A stretch of 64,000 bases of DNA from Oenanthe sinensis (lineage: Eukaryota > Streptophyta > Magnoliopsida > Apiales > Apiaceae), in assembly GCA_028671895.1 (NCBI GenBank), contig CM053804.1:1617001-1681000 (forward strand), read 5' to 3'. Positions 34,692 to 46,210 of the stretch are shown in pieces. The notes beneath the pieces are model-generated. The model had not been told where the DNA came from. It saw only the letters and a program-made list of their open reading frames with translations, and did not search any database. Positions within the stretch are counted from its first letter, which is position 1. The number at the start of each line of letters is the position of its first letter. The position numbers were made by a program, and so were the translations under genes.

Positions 34692-35137
34692 TTTGTATAA
34701 GTCTCCTATAGAGATATAAACAAGCACTACTTGTTGAATATTTGTGGGTTAGTTTCACTTTTTATTTCGAGTCGAAGCAACTTTGTATAAGCCAATATAT
34801 TAAGGTATAAACAAAGAGCTTCCTTGTTGAGTTATAAAGTGAAAGAAACGAGCTCTTATTCCGAGTCATACTCGTAGAATATTAGTGAGTTTATCCGACT
34901 TCGAACTCCGAGTTAGAAGGTACTTGTATAAGTCTCATATATAGTAGAGATATAAACAAGGCTTCCTCGTAGAGATCTAGAGGTTGAAGTAGCTTCGAAT
35001 TCAAAGTGAAAAGGTTTATCGTATAAGTTGTATATTAAGACATAAACGAGCCTTTTACTTTTCGAGTTCAAGAAGTTATATATTCTTTGATTCCGAGTTA
35101 CGAGAATTCGTATAAGTCCTATATAGACATAAACGAA
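34692..35137 (+). repeat. array of five hairpins in the LTR leader
   Basis: Five imperfect inverted repeats share the core GTATAAG...ATAAAC: 34692-34724, 34781-34816, 34923-34960, 35019-35049 and 35107-35137. The outer stem bases differ between copies but stay paired: CTTTG/CAAAG, CTTG/CAAG, TTCG/CGAA, TCG/CGA. The copies are spaced 60-140 bases apart in sequence with CCGAGT phrases. The 3' LTR has the same array at 51108-51552. Confidence 0.75.
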
Positions 35138-35832
35138 TCAAGGCTTATAGTTTGTAAAGAGCCTTATAGTTTGTAAAGAGCCTTATAGTTTCATTTTTGT
35201 TCTTCGGATCAAGGCTTTTTATAAACAACAAGACTCAACGAGCTTGATATAAATCAAGTCAATATATTCGGCCATTAGTTTAGTTCATATACCCTCGGCC
35301 TTATATATCGGACAATAATAAGAAGAAAATAAAAAGAAAAAATTTACTTTAAGTGCTTGCATTCATACGCTTTTAATTTCCGCACCTTACTTTAGCATAC
35401 GCACTTATTTTCTTGCATACACGTTAGCACACAACGTGTGGTTCGTCCTTTTTGACAAGTGACTTACCCCTTCGAGTGGTTAGTCCTTTCACTAAGTGAC
35501 TTGCCCCGACTCACATTTATATATACTGTTGCTTAGGCTATCTTATATATATTTGTTTGTCTCTTTGGTCTAGTACTGTAATATACTAGTCCACTACCTT
35601 TCTTTCTTAAACAGGGATATAAAGTCGTAGTACTTGTTGTCTAAACTTTGTTGTGAGGTGAAAGTGAAGTGAGGTGATCCTTGTTCTAAGACCCAAGTCC
35701 TAGACACGCCGACGGGGAGTTGGGTGTCTTTGCACCGTGAGGAAAAGGAAAGACCCAAGACCTAAGACCCAGATCCAAGACCTACATTGTTGTAGAGGAA
35801 CATAGTCTACGCAGGAATTTTTACGTATCTTT

Positions 35833-36125
35833 GAGGAGGTAAAGGGGAAGTTACGCTCCAAGATAAGATCGTAAGGGATACTACGTGGCTGTGAAGAGGT
35901 AACGGGGAGTTACGCTCTAAGACCAGTTCGTAGGGGTACTACTTGCCTGTGAAGAGGTAATGGGGAGTTACGCTCTAAGACCAGCCTGTAGGGATTCTAC
36001 TTTGATTGTGAGGAGGTAACGGGGAGTTACGCTCCAAGATAAATCAAGTAGGTTTGCTATTGTATTTTGAGGGGTTAACGGGGAGTTAAGGTCCAAGATA
36101 GATACATAGTGTTGTAAAAGGCTTC
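35833..36125 (+). repeat. 59-bp tandem repeat in the LTR leader, five copies
   Basis: Units start at 35833, 35893, 35951, 36010 and 36069. Each has GAGGAGGTAACGGGGAGTTA followed by CGCTCCAAGA or CGCTCTAAGA and a variable tail. The 3' LTR copy is at about 52250-52542. Confidence 0.92.
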
Positions 36126-36433
36126 TCCGCCACTATAAGGAGTACATCTTTTTATAGTGTAAAATCTCGAGTTCAGGGAGGGACTCGGGGACTGGACTAG
36201 GGGTGAGCGGATCCGTTAGGGAATTGCGCCATCGCAAACCAGGATAAAAATACTGTGTTGTACTCTGCTTCTTTTCTCTCTTTTACTTTCCGCACTTTAT
36301 TTACTAGTTGACTAGTAAAGATTTTAAAAAGAGAAAAGAAATTTAAAAACGCCAAGCTCTAAATTTTAAAAAGGGTATATAGCTATTCAACCCCCCCTTC
36401 TAGCTAATACCGCCCAGTATTTGGGACCTAACA

Positions 36434-36450
36434 GTTGGTATCAGAGCAGT
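36434..36450 (+). other. primer-binding site of the 20 kb element
   Basis: GTTGGTATCAGAGCAGT directly follows the LTR. It is the copia site complementary to the 3' end of initiator methionine tRNA. Confidence 0.95.
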
Positions 36451-36513
36451 GCTCTTAACTGTGTTCCGTGGCCTTTTTCAGTGCCTACGAACGCGACAAA
36501 GAGTAGATCTTTT

Positions 36514-39402
36514 ATGGCGTATTTGAGTACTATTGGTTATGGTGAAGGTCTCTCCAGTTCGAGACCTCCCCTATTTGATGGCACCAACTTTGTCACTTGG
36601 AAAACAAGATTTAGAATCTATGCTAAATCCCAAGGTGTCAAAGTGTGGATGGCTATCGAAGACGGTGTTGTTGTTTCGACTAAAGTAGTTGACGAAATAG
36701 TCATCGAAAAGAAAGTCAGTGAATACACCCGTGAGGAAGAAGAGTTAATGAACATAGCCGCTAAAGCGGAAATGGTCTTAACTAGTGCACTTGCAGAAAA
36801 AGAATACAAACGTGTTAATAATTGCAAGTCTGCACAAGAAATGTGGAACAAATTGGTTATCACTTACGAGGGAATAATGGATATTAAAGACTCTCGAATG
36901 GATACTCTAATCCAAGAATACGAGAACTTTAAACTTCTCGAGGATGAAACCATCATCGACATGGAAACGAGATTTACTCGTATCATCGATGAACTTGCAC
37001 AACTCAGAACAGTTTACTCTATTAATGAGAAAAATCGAAGGGTCTTAAAAGCCTTACCTCCGAGTTGGAAAGTTAAAGTTACCACTATAAAAGAAATGCA
37101 TAATCTAAATGCATATACCATCGATAGTCTATTCGGCAACCTTCGTGCTTACGAAGAAGATAATGCTCCGGATAAACCTCTTCCTAAAGTTGAAGAGAAG
37201 AGAAAGAGTATGGCCTTAAAGGCAATACTTATCGATGAAGATGAAAACGACGACGATTTGAACGAAGAGTTAGAAAATCTTGATGAGCATGAAATTGCTT
37301 TATTATCGAGACAACTCCGTCGCGTTTTACAAAGCAAAGCTCAAAGATACGGAAAAGGCTTTCTTAAATCGGGTAACCAACAACGAGTTTTTAACTCTAA
37401 GGGTAGGACGAATTATAAAAGCAACTTTCCTACTACGAGCTATGCTAAAGGCAAAGGTGTGCAACAACCACAAGCAAACAATGCTTAAAATAACTCGAAA
37501 TTTACGAGTAATTATGCACCTAAGCCTAAAGAGGCAGTTCCCGAAGAGACCGAGATTGTTTGCTTTGAATGTAAACAATCAGGTCATTTTAAAAGGGAAT
37601 GTCCAAATTTGTCTAAAGGACAAATCCTTGTAGCCGAGAATGGATGGGATCTAAGCGAGGATGAGGAAGCTTCTGAACAAAACGAGGAAACTGTAAACCT
37701 TGCTTTGATGGCAATCGGAGATGAAGCTACTCCAACGGAAGGCTCCATTTCTCTACAAGAGGTAACATCTAAACCAATCTTGATTTCATCATGTAATAGT
37801 AATGATGTTACCTTGTCTAAAGTAGATCATTATAGTATTAATATTTCTGAACTTAGAAACTTGGTCAACAATTTGAAAATTGGTTATGATGAATTGAATC
37901 GAAGTTATGTTAAGACAAAATCCGAAAAAGATAAATATGAGGATTTGTGTCTCGAGCTTCAAAAAGAGGTCACTAGTTTGACCGACGTACATGTCAAAGA
38001 CATGGAATACGTTACTAACATTCTCTCTCAAAATGAAAGCTTGAAAATCGAGGCGAACGGAAAGGATGACCAAATTCGTACTCTTGAAGTCGAAAATGTG
38101 TCTCTGATTTTTCAAGCCGAAGAGATTGAGAATGATAAGCTCCATTTAAACGAACGCAATTGTGAGCTCCATGTTGAACTTTTAAATATGAAAATTCAAA
38201 ATGAATCATTGATTCAAGAGAATTCTTCACGTTGCAAAAGTATAAATGACCTCGAAAAATCTCTTACGGGAGATAGAGAGGAAGAGCTTCATGAAGCCTT
38301 AAAAGAGCTAGATTTTGATTATAAACTTCAATTAATGAATAAAGACAGAGATTATGCCAAACTTCAAGGCAAAATTAATGTCGAATTCGAAAGTCGTCAA
38401 AGACTTGTCTCGGAATTAGAAACAATGAAGTTGGAAAATCAAAAACTTAAAGATGAAAATCAAAAGCTCTTGGCTCAAGTTATGGATAAAGAGAAATTCT
38501 TAACTAACAAGATTAACCACTTGATTAAGGAAAAAGAAAATCTTGAATCCACTTTGAAACAATTCACTAAGAGCAATGCCATTTTAGAAAGGATGGTATT
38601 TAGCTCTCGGGAATCATTTAATCGTGAAGGCTTGGGTTATGAATATAAGAGTCCTTCTAAAAAGGAAGATCGTAAACCTAATCCTCCGATTAGTACTCCA
38701 CCTAAATCACCTACACCAAAGTGTACTTATTGTAATGTAAGTGGACATATCCATCTATATTGGAAGGCTAAAGAAGGTGAACTTAAGGGGAAGTACAAAT
38801 GGGTTCCTAAAGGATCAACTTCTAGAAAAATAGATGTAAAGAACATATCTCAAAAGAAGAATGATTCTAAAGTGAATGATCAAAGACAACCGAAGTCTCA
38901 GTATCATCAAGAACCAATAATTTTCAAACCAAGGAACATAAATAATGATAACACTAGCTTTAGTTCAACTAGAATGGATAGAGTTCCTAAAAATGGTTCT
39001 ATGACTAATGACCCTAAATATCATGATCAAACTCGTAACATGAATGCTACTATGCCTAGGAATATGAGGTATCATGCTAGATTGAGTCATCATGTGTACC
39101 CTAGTACCTTAAATACTCATGTTAGAAGTAATAATTCGAAATACAATGCCAATGCTAATTCTAGAGATTCGATTATTACTATCTTTCCCTCTAGAAAGAA
39201 TCATGAATATGTTAGATATAACAAATATACTCCTAGAAGAAACCCTTATCATATATCTACTAGGAATGAAGCATCTAGAAACATGCATGATTATATGCAA
39301 GCCTATCCCATGCCTAGATTTGTTCATGCTAGTTCGTATATGCCTTATGATGTACTAACCCAAGGACCCTTAAGACAAAGGGGTACCAAAAGGTTTAACT
39401 AA
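36514..39402 (+). pseudogene. gag of the 20 kb Sirevirus, one premature stop
   Basis: ATG 36514 starts MAYLSTIGYGEGLSSSRPPL, followed by FDGTNFVTWKTRFRIYAKSQ (typical copia gag start). The capsid-like region runs to about 37200 (NRRVLKALPPSWKVKVTTI). A zinc knuckle CFECKQSGHFKREC is at 37561-37602. A long coiled-coil region (about 37830-38600) follows. A second knuckle-like CTYCNVSGHIHLYW at 38722 has Trp in place of the last Cys. A Met/Arg/Asn/His-rich tail ends in TAA at 39400-39402. TAA at 37486-37488, where a Gln codon fits, splits the frame into 325 and about 640 residues. Gag of about 960 residues is long even for Sireviruses, whose gag is known for coiled coils and host-protein contacts. 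Confidence 0.92.
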
Positions 39403-39414
39403 TCCCTTGTGTAG

Positions 39415-42400
39415 GTATGCCTTACTACTACAAAAGATGTGTGGTATCTTGATAGTGGATGTTCACGTCATATGACCGGTAATAAGTCATTGTTGAACAA
39501 CATTAGAAAGGTAGCCGCCGGAAGTGTAACCTTTGGAGATAGCAGTAAAGGCAACATCATTGGCATTGGGGATATAGGAAGTGAAAACTTTAAAATAACA
39601 AATGTACAATTAGTCACGGGACTAAAGTACAACTTGCTTTCAATAAGTCAACTATGTGATAATGGTTGCAAAGTAGTCTTCCGGTCAACACATTGTTCTA
39701 TTTACAATGAAGATGGAAGACTAGTCTTAAATTGTCCACGTAACAAAAATGTATATACGTGTGACACTGCGAAATATGAGAACGTATGTTTAGTATCCTT
39801 TAATGATGATCCATGGTTATGGCACCGAAGGTTGGGTCATATAAACATGAAACTCATTAAGACTATATGTTCAAAAGAACATGTACGAGGATTACCAAAA
39901 CTCAATTTCGTTAAAGATCACATATGTGAAGCCTGTGAAATTGGCAAACAAATAAGAGCAACTCATAAAGCCAAATTCATAGTGTCTACGTTTAGACCAC
40001 TCGAGCTATTACATATGGATCTCATTGGACCTGTTCCCGTGCAAAGCCTAGGAGGAAGTCAATACACCCTAGTGGTAGTTGATGACTACTCTCGCTATAC
40101 GTGGACTGAGTTCCTAAGGTCAAAGAGTGACGCATTTGAATCCTTTGCGGCTCTTTGCAAACGAATACAAAATCAACACAATAACTCGATTATCTATATC
40201 CGAACGGATCATGGAAAAGAGTTTGAAAATGCAAAATTTGTTGATTTTTGTGAGGCATATGGTATTACTCATAACTTTTCTGCTCCTTATACACCTCAAT
40301 CAAATGGGGTAGTTGAAAGGAAAAACAGAACGTTACAAGAAATGGCAACGACTATGCTTAATGAATATCGTCGACCAAAATATTTTTGGGCCGAAGCCAT
40401 GTCTACTGCATGCCATGTTCTTAATAGAGTATTACTACGACCCATCAAAATGAAGACTCCTTATGAGCTTTATTTTGGAAAAACTCCTAAGCTTAGCTAC
40501 TTCAAAGTTTTTGGAAGTAAGTGCTATATTATGAATACTAAGGATTATCTAACGAAATTCGATCCTAAATCTGGTGATGGTGTTTTTCTAGGATATTCTA
40601 GTAATAGCAAAGCTTATCGAGTTTTCAATCTTAATACTTTGGTTGTGGAAGAATCAATGAATGTAGTATTAGATGAATCTAAACCAAATTCAAAGTATAA
40701 AGATTTAATAGAGGAAGAACCAGATTCAAATGGTCAAATTCCAAGTGATGTTGAAAATGTTATTCGACAAATTGGAGATATGAATCTTGGATCTGCAATT
40801 CCAAAGAATCCTCTTGAAAAAGTTGAGAACGAACTTGAATTGCCTATAGAAATACCGTTGCTTAAAGATCATCCTATTGATTGTGTCTTAGGAGATCTAA
40901 CTAAAGGTGTTCAAACTCGTGCTCAAGTTCAAAATATTGTGAGTCACATGGCCTTTCTATCACAAGTAGAACCCAAAACCGCAAAGGAGGCTTTATTAGA
41001 TGAGGATTGGATCCTTGCTATGCAAGAAGAGTTAAACCAATTCACTCATAATAAAGTTTGGGAACTAGTTCCACATCCCCCTGAGACTTCCATTATTGGA
41101 ACAAAATGGGTCTTTCGTAACAAATTAGACGAAAGTGGAACAGTGGTAAGAAACAAAGCACGTTTAGTTGCTCAAGGCTATACTCAAATGGAAGGAATAG
41201 ATTTTGATGAAACCTATGCTCCGGTGGCTCGAATTGAATCGATTCGGATGTTTTTAGCCTACGCTTGTCATAAGGGTTTCAAGGTCTATCAAATGGATGT
41301 TAAATCTGCTTTCCTAAATGGTGTCTTAGAAGAAGAAGTATACGTAAGATAACCACCGGGATTTGAAGATCACTTACATCCTGAGTATGTATACAAATTA
41401 TACAAGGCTTTATACGGACTAAAGCAAGCTCCTAGAGCTTGGTATGAGAGGTTAAGCAAATTCTTAATTGAAAATGGTTTCAAAATAGGAGTTGTTGATA
41501 CCACTCTCTTTACGAAGTATGAAGGTAATGATATCCTGCTCGTTCAAATTTACGTAGACGATATTATCTTTGGGTCTACCAAGGAATCTCTATGTAAGGA
41601 ATTCTCAGATATTATGAGTAAAGAATTTGAAATGAGCATGATGGGAGAATTAAATTTCTTTTTAGGATTGCAAATTAAGAAATCTGATGAAGGCATTCAT
41701 ATTTCGCAATCGAAATATTGTAAAGAAATGCTTAAGAAATTTGATATGAAAAATTGTAAAATAATTAGTACCCCTATGTCACCTGCCTTAAAGATGACGG
41801 AAGATCCTAGTGGTATTTCTGTAGATACAAAGAAATATCGAGGAATGATCGGAAGTCTTCTCTATATCACTGCTAGTAGGCCTGACATACAATTTAGTGT
41901 GTGTAAGTGTGCCCGCTTTCAAGTAAACCCTAAGGAATCTCATGTAGCTGCTGTAAAGCGGATATTTAGATACCTCAAGGGAACCACTGAAATGGGTCTA
42001 TGGTATCCGAAAGGACAACCATTTAACTTGGTGTGCTTTTCTGATTCGGATTATGCCGGTCACTTAATTGATAGAAAAAGCACAAGTGGTACGTGTCAGT
42101 TTCTTGGTGGATGCTTAGTTTCTTGGTTTTCCAAGAAATAAAATTCTGTGTCTATATCCACTACGGAAGCTGAATATATAGCAGCTGCAAAATGTTGTGC
42201 CCAAATTCTTTGGATGAAACAGACATTAGCTGACTATATGGTAAAATTTGTTGTAGTATCAATTCAATGTGATAATGTAAGCGCAATAAATTTAAGTAAA
42301 AATTCTGTGTTGCACTCATTATCAAAACACATTGATATACGACATCATTTTCTACGGGACCATGTCTCGAAGGGCAATATTAAAATGGTATATATAGATA

Positions 42401-42498
42401 CCGAACATAATATCGCCGATATTTTTACAAAACCTTTGAGTTTGGAAAGATTTGCCAAACTCCGATTAGAGTTAGGTATGCTTGAGTGCTCAAAGTAA
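39415..42498 (+). pseudogene. pol of the 20 kb Sirevirus, two premature stops
   Basis: Same frame as gag, separated from it by TAA 39400-39402 and TAG 39412-39414, with no ATG. Order: protease WYLDSGCSRHMTG (39442); integrase zinc site WHRRLGHIN...CEACEIGKQ (39830-39950); catalytic Asp 40018, Asp 40207 and Glu 40315 (35 residues between the last two); RT with KWVFRNKLDE, QMDVKSAFLNG and intact YVDD at 41551-41562; RNase H with FSDSDYAG, STTEAEYIAA, KHIDIRHHF and a C-terminal IADIFTKPL. TAA at 41350-41352 and at 42139-42141 both fall where Gln is conserved. All catalytic residues seen are intact, so the copy died recently. Confidence 0.95.
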
Positions 42499-42992
42499 GA
42501 CACAGAGTGTCTCTAATTTTGTTGAATTAATTTTCAATAAACTTTGTTCCGCTAGTAATTAAGGTTATTACTCGATCGGATTTCTATATGAAATTCAAAT
42601 TTGTCGATAATAGAATTAATTATAAGTTGTTCAAGCTTTGTTGTGAAATTAAGCTCAATAAAATATTATTAATTAATATCATTGTTGCATGGCCTTGAAA
42701 TATGTTTAAATATTTCAAAACTCGGAGAAACAGTGAGTATTAATTAATCTTGTCCTAGAAAATATTATTTTAAATTTACTTTAAAATTTTAGAAAATATT
42801 TTTGGACCAAACAGTATTTTATTTAATTATGCAATAAGCATGATTAATTTTTTAAAAAAAATTAAAAAAATAAAATATAAATTAATTTTGTTATATATAT
42901 ACTTCTATATATACAATTTTAATTATTTAACCCAGATTTAATCTGAGCCATTGATTAGTTTAGGGTTTTAATCTCAGTCGTGCATTCGAAAA

Positions 42993-43001
42993 ATATATAT
43001 A
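42993..43001 (+). promoter_or_regulatory. possible internal promoter for ORF3
   Basis: TATATATAC lies about 30 bases before a leader-like stretch beginning near 43025. It stands alone between pol and ORF3. Confidence 0.4.
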
Positions 43002-43594
43002 CTCTTTTATTAGAAAAGTCACACAAAATCTCTCAACATTGTACGGACTCATTTCATTCTCTCAAGCGGCTGTATTCATCGAAACCCTAATTCGATTCAT
43101 GAATTTGAAGCAATCTTCCGTTCAAATCAATCTCCAAATCGTGCTCTTCAACAAAAATGCTTTCGATTCATACCAAAACTTCACCCACCTATGTCCTGGA
43201 TTGTTCAATCTATCTAAACCTCAAATCAATTTCTTCAACTCTCTTTGTTCGATTCTTAAACACTGCCTTTGAAATCTATTTTGTGATGCATCTCAGTGTC
43301 TTCAAGTTAGTATAACACAGTTGTGGTCGATACACATGAAGATCAAGTTAACTCGGCCAGTGACTCGGTTAGGGTTTGGTGATTCAAGAATTCAAGGGCG
43401 ATTCTTCAGCTGATTATGATGATTCTAGGTCACATATGTACTGATGAAGCTCGAGATGGAGTTGGGTGAAGCAAAATCGATGAACTCGGTCATCTGACTC
43501 AGTGAGTCAACTTGGTGTTCAGGCGAGTCAAGTCTCCCTAGATGATGCCTACTGAGCTCTTGTGTCTTTATGCCTAATCTTGACAAAATCAATG

Positions 43595-46181
43595 GTAAGT
43601 ACCGTGTGAAGGGACCCCACGGCTAGGTATGATTTTTAAACTCTCTAATTTGGTGTGAGTATTGTGATTGCTGATGCCTAATGATATGATGAACTGAGTA
43701 AAGTTAATAGTTATGGGATTACATTGATCAGTGTCTTGACTGCTAGCATATGTGTTGATTATTCTTGCTGAGTAAAACTGGTTCTCATTGAACTTCTACT
43801 CCATTTAATAATTAGTTTGCTAGAAAATGATTTACTTAATGTTTAATCAGTTAATATATGATTGAAACTACTTGATAATTGTGATTATAAATCTTGATAC
43901 TTTATATGCATAATGAGAAAGTTCTTCTTATCATGAGCTATCTGATCAGGTTAAATTGATTTTGGATATTTGATTTTACATAAATGCCAGCCATCTTTGT
44001 AATATGGAAATGTGTGTGATGTTCAACACTTGATATATACTCCTAAATGTTACAAAAGCATGATTAACTGTTATCTGTTAATATCAAAATGGATCTCAGG
44101 TGTGTTTTTCTCTATAAGTTGATGATGCATTGCCTTGTATACACCTGTCTGTGGGATCTTTCTAGAAAGATTTTTGAAGTGCATGATAAATTATATGTGT
44201 TCCATGAGTATATATATGCCTACAAATTCAAGTGCATAAGGTCTATATAATTGAATTGTTTGATTTTGTGCCATTTATGAGTACAATGGTAGCTTGATCT
44301 CAGTGAATAAAGCTATCTACATGGTCCCTGCTCAGTCCTATTGATAACAATTTAATTTAATCTGTGTTTAGAATAATAAATTGAATTGGCATATTGAAAA
44401 TGATTTTGTAAGTAACTAAGATAAGTTACAAATGGTAGTTGCATTTAACTGTCCTGTGCCAAGTTGATTTAATGTTGCTGCACCATTTGTATATAGGATT
44501 TGATGCTTATAAAATCATGCAATCATATATACCATGAACACAGTAGTTGTATAAATTTGTCTCAGATGGAGCAGCTTTGAGTTATAGTATGATACAGCTA
44601 AATTTGCAACTAAGGCATTTATTGTGTTAACATGGAATTCAATATATGTCTTTATCTATCAGTTCAAATTTCATGATTAAAATGAGTACTGTATGATCTG
44701 TTAATTCATGTTCAGGACTGTATTGCCTCTAGTCTGTAACTCATTTTATATATAATTGGATTATTTTGGCATATTAGTGTGCATTAATTTTGATGGATTT
44801 GCTCCCAGCATGACTGCATATTTATAATTATTACAACATCTAAACTTACAAATACTTGATTTGCAAAATTAAACGATACAAATATGCTTAAGTATAAAAT
44901 GTTGCAATATATATTCATATGTATATGCTTTGATATGTGCATGATATAGCTGTCCTTAGATCCATGCCTACATATTTATGCACTGTGTGTTGCAGTACTT
45001 GGTAAAAGATTGCAAGATGAAATAATATGTATGCACTGAGTGTTGCAGTATTTGGTAAGAGATTGAAAGATAATATGAATTTATATGCCTGCTCTGCTGC
45101 ATCAAGAAAAATGAGTTTTGCTGTATTAGAAAATGCATGATCAGCTGATTCTTAATTAGGATTACAATGTTTTGGTCTGTGACATTTTGTGTTGGGACTA
45201 AATATGTTCATGTACATTATATCTGTTGCACTTGGTCATAACATGCCAGCATGAGTATAACTATTGCCATGCATATCATATGTATTTAAGCATTAATATG
45301 AAATCTGTTACCTATATGTAGCAAAGTAGTCCCTGCTCTGCACTCTTGCCTGCAAATCCAGTTTATATATGATAATTGTAGGCATATGTGTCCTATCTAT
45401 TAGTTGCCTAGATATTATTTTAATATATCATCTGTATTGCTGGCAACTTTGGTTAGTACTTGTATGTACTAGTTGATAAGGAGGTAAACATCTCATTAAA
45501 TGCATCTGCACCATTTTTGTTAACCTGGAATTATATGCTTACAAAGTTTGAATGAGTGCCATCATGCAAATTTGCATCTACTAGACTTGACTCATGTCTG
45601 CATAATTTCAAGTGTTACAACTAATACATTTTAATGTGCATTTCCTTGATAAAAGATAAACTCATAATACACCTGCTCATTAATCCATGCCTTATCAATT
45701 TTAAAATAGCAATTTTAAAATAGTGCATAGATCATGATTTAGCTGTAAGACTTGTGTACTTGCTAGTATAGCACAGTAGTCCTTACTCTGTGACACATGC
45801 CTGCAGATTTGAAATATAAAATAATAAAAATAGGTGTATGTGTTTGATCTATAACATGCCTAGATTTATAATCTGATTTGCTGACAACTTTAGTTGTTAA
45901 ATGGGTGTGTTAGCTGATAAGTACATTTCATTTAATGAGGATGTAACCTGTGTACTTGTTTACTATAAATGCACTGGTTCAGGACTGTACCCTGTTACTA
46001 CACTGTTCCTGCTACTATTTGTACACTATTTCTGCACTGTTGCTTGTCTGCACTTGTACTTGTTTACAGTAGCTTTTTGTGTTTAAAAAGGGATAATTCT
46101 CTGCATTTATCACTTGCACCTTCTTCTTCTTTGTCTTCCTGCACCTTAAGTTCTTTGTCATCTTGCACTTAATTTCTGTAG
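43595..46181 (+). other. candidate 2.6 kb leader intron of ORF3
   Basis: The donor GTAAGT at 43595 and acceptor TTTCTGTAG ending at 46181 bound a T-rich segment with no ORF of note. Splicing would place a short leader directly before ATG 46211. Other acceptors in the T-rich stretch are possible. Confidence 0.4.
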
Positions 46182-46210
46182 TAGTATTTATTTCTTGTTC
46201 TCATATCCAA

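Larger units (their letters stand above)
32795..36433 (+). mobile_element. 5' LTR of the 20 kb element
   Basis: Starts TGTGAGATACAGTC and ends CAGTATTTGGGACCTAACA. The TATA box at 33913-33920 puts the transcript start near 33945, so U3 is about 1.15 kb and the transcribed part of the LTR about 2.5 kb. That leader holds five hairpins (34692-35137) and a 59-bp tandem repeat (35833-36125), with CAACCCCCCCTTCTAGC near the end. Short open frames at 33135-33431 and 33954-34151 recur in the 3' LTR and show no domain. Confidence 0.95.
42499..46210 (+). other. long leader region before ORF3 of the 20 kb element
   Basis: About 3.7 kb without a protein domain. A TATA box (TATATATA near 42993-43001) is followed by a C/T-rich leader from about 43030 with a short frame at 43039-43272. 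A strong donor AATG/GTAAGT stands at 43595, and the following 2.6 kb is T-rich and intron-like up to TTTCTGTAG at 46181, 29 bases before the ORF3 ATG. The layout suggests a separate promoter and a spliced leader for ORF3; this is an inference. Confidence 0.5.

Noticed and set aside
36421..36513. In-frame extension of gag upstream of ATG 36514
   Set aside because: It would begin inside the LTR end and read through the primer-binding site; ATG 36514 matches the usual copia gag start.
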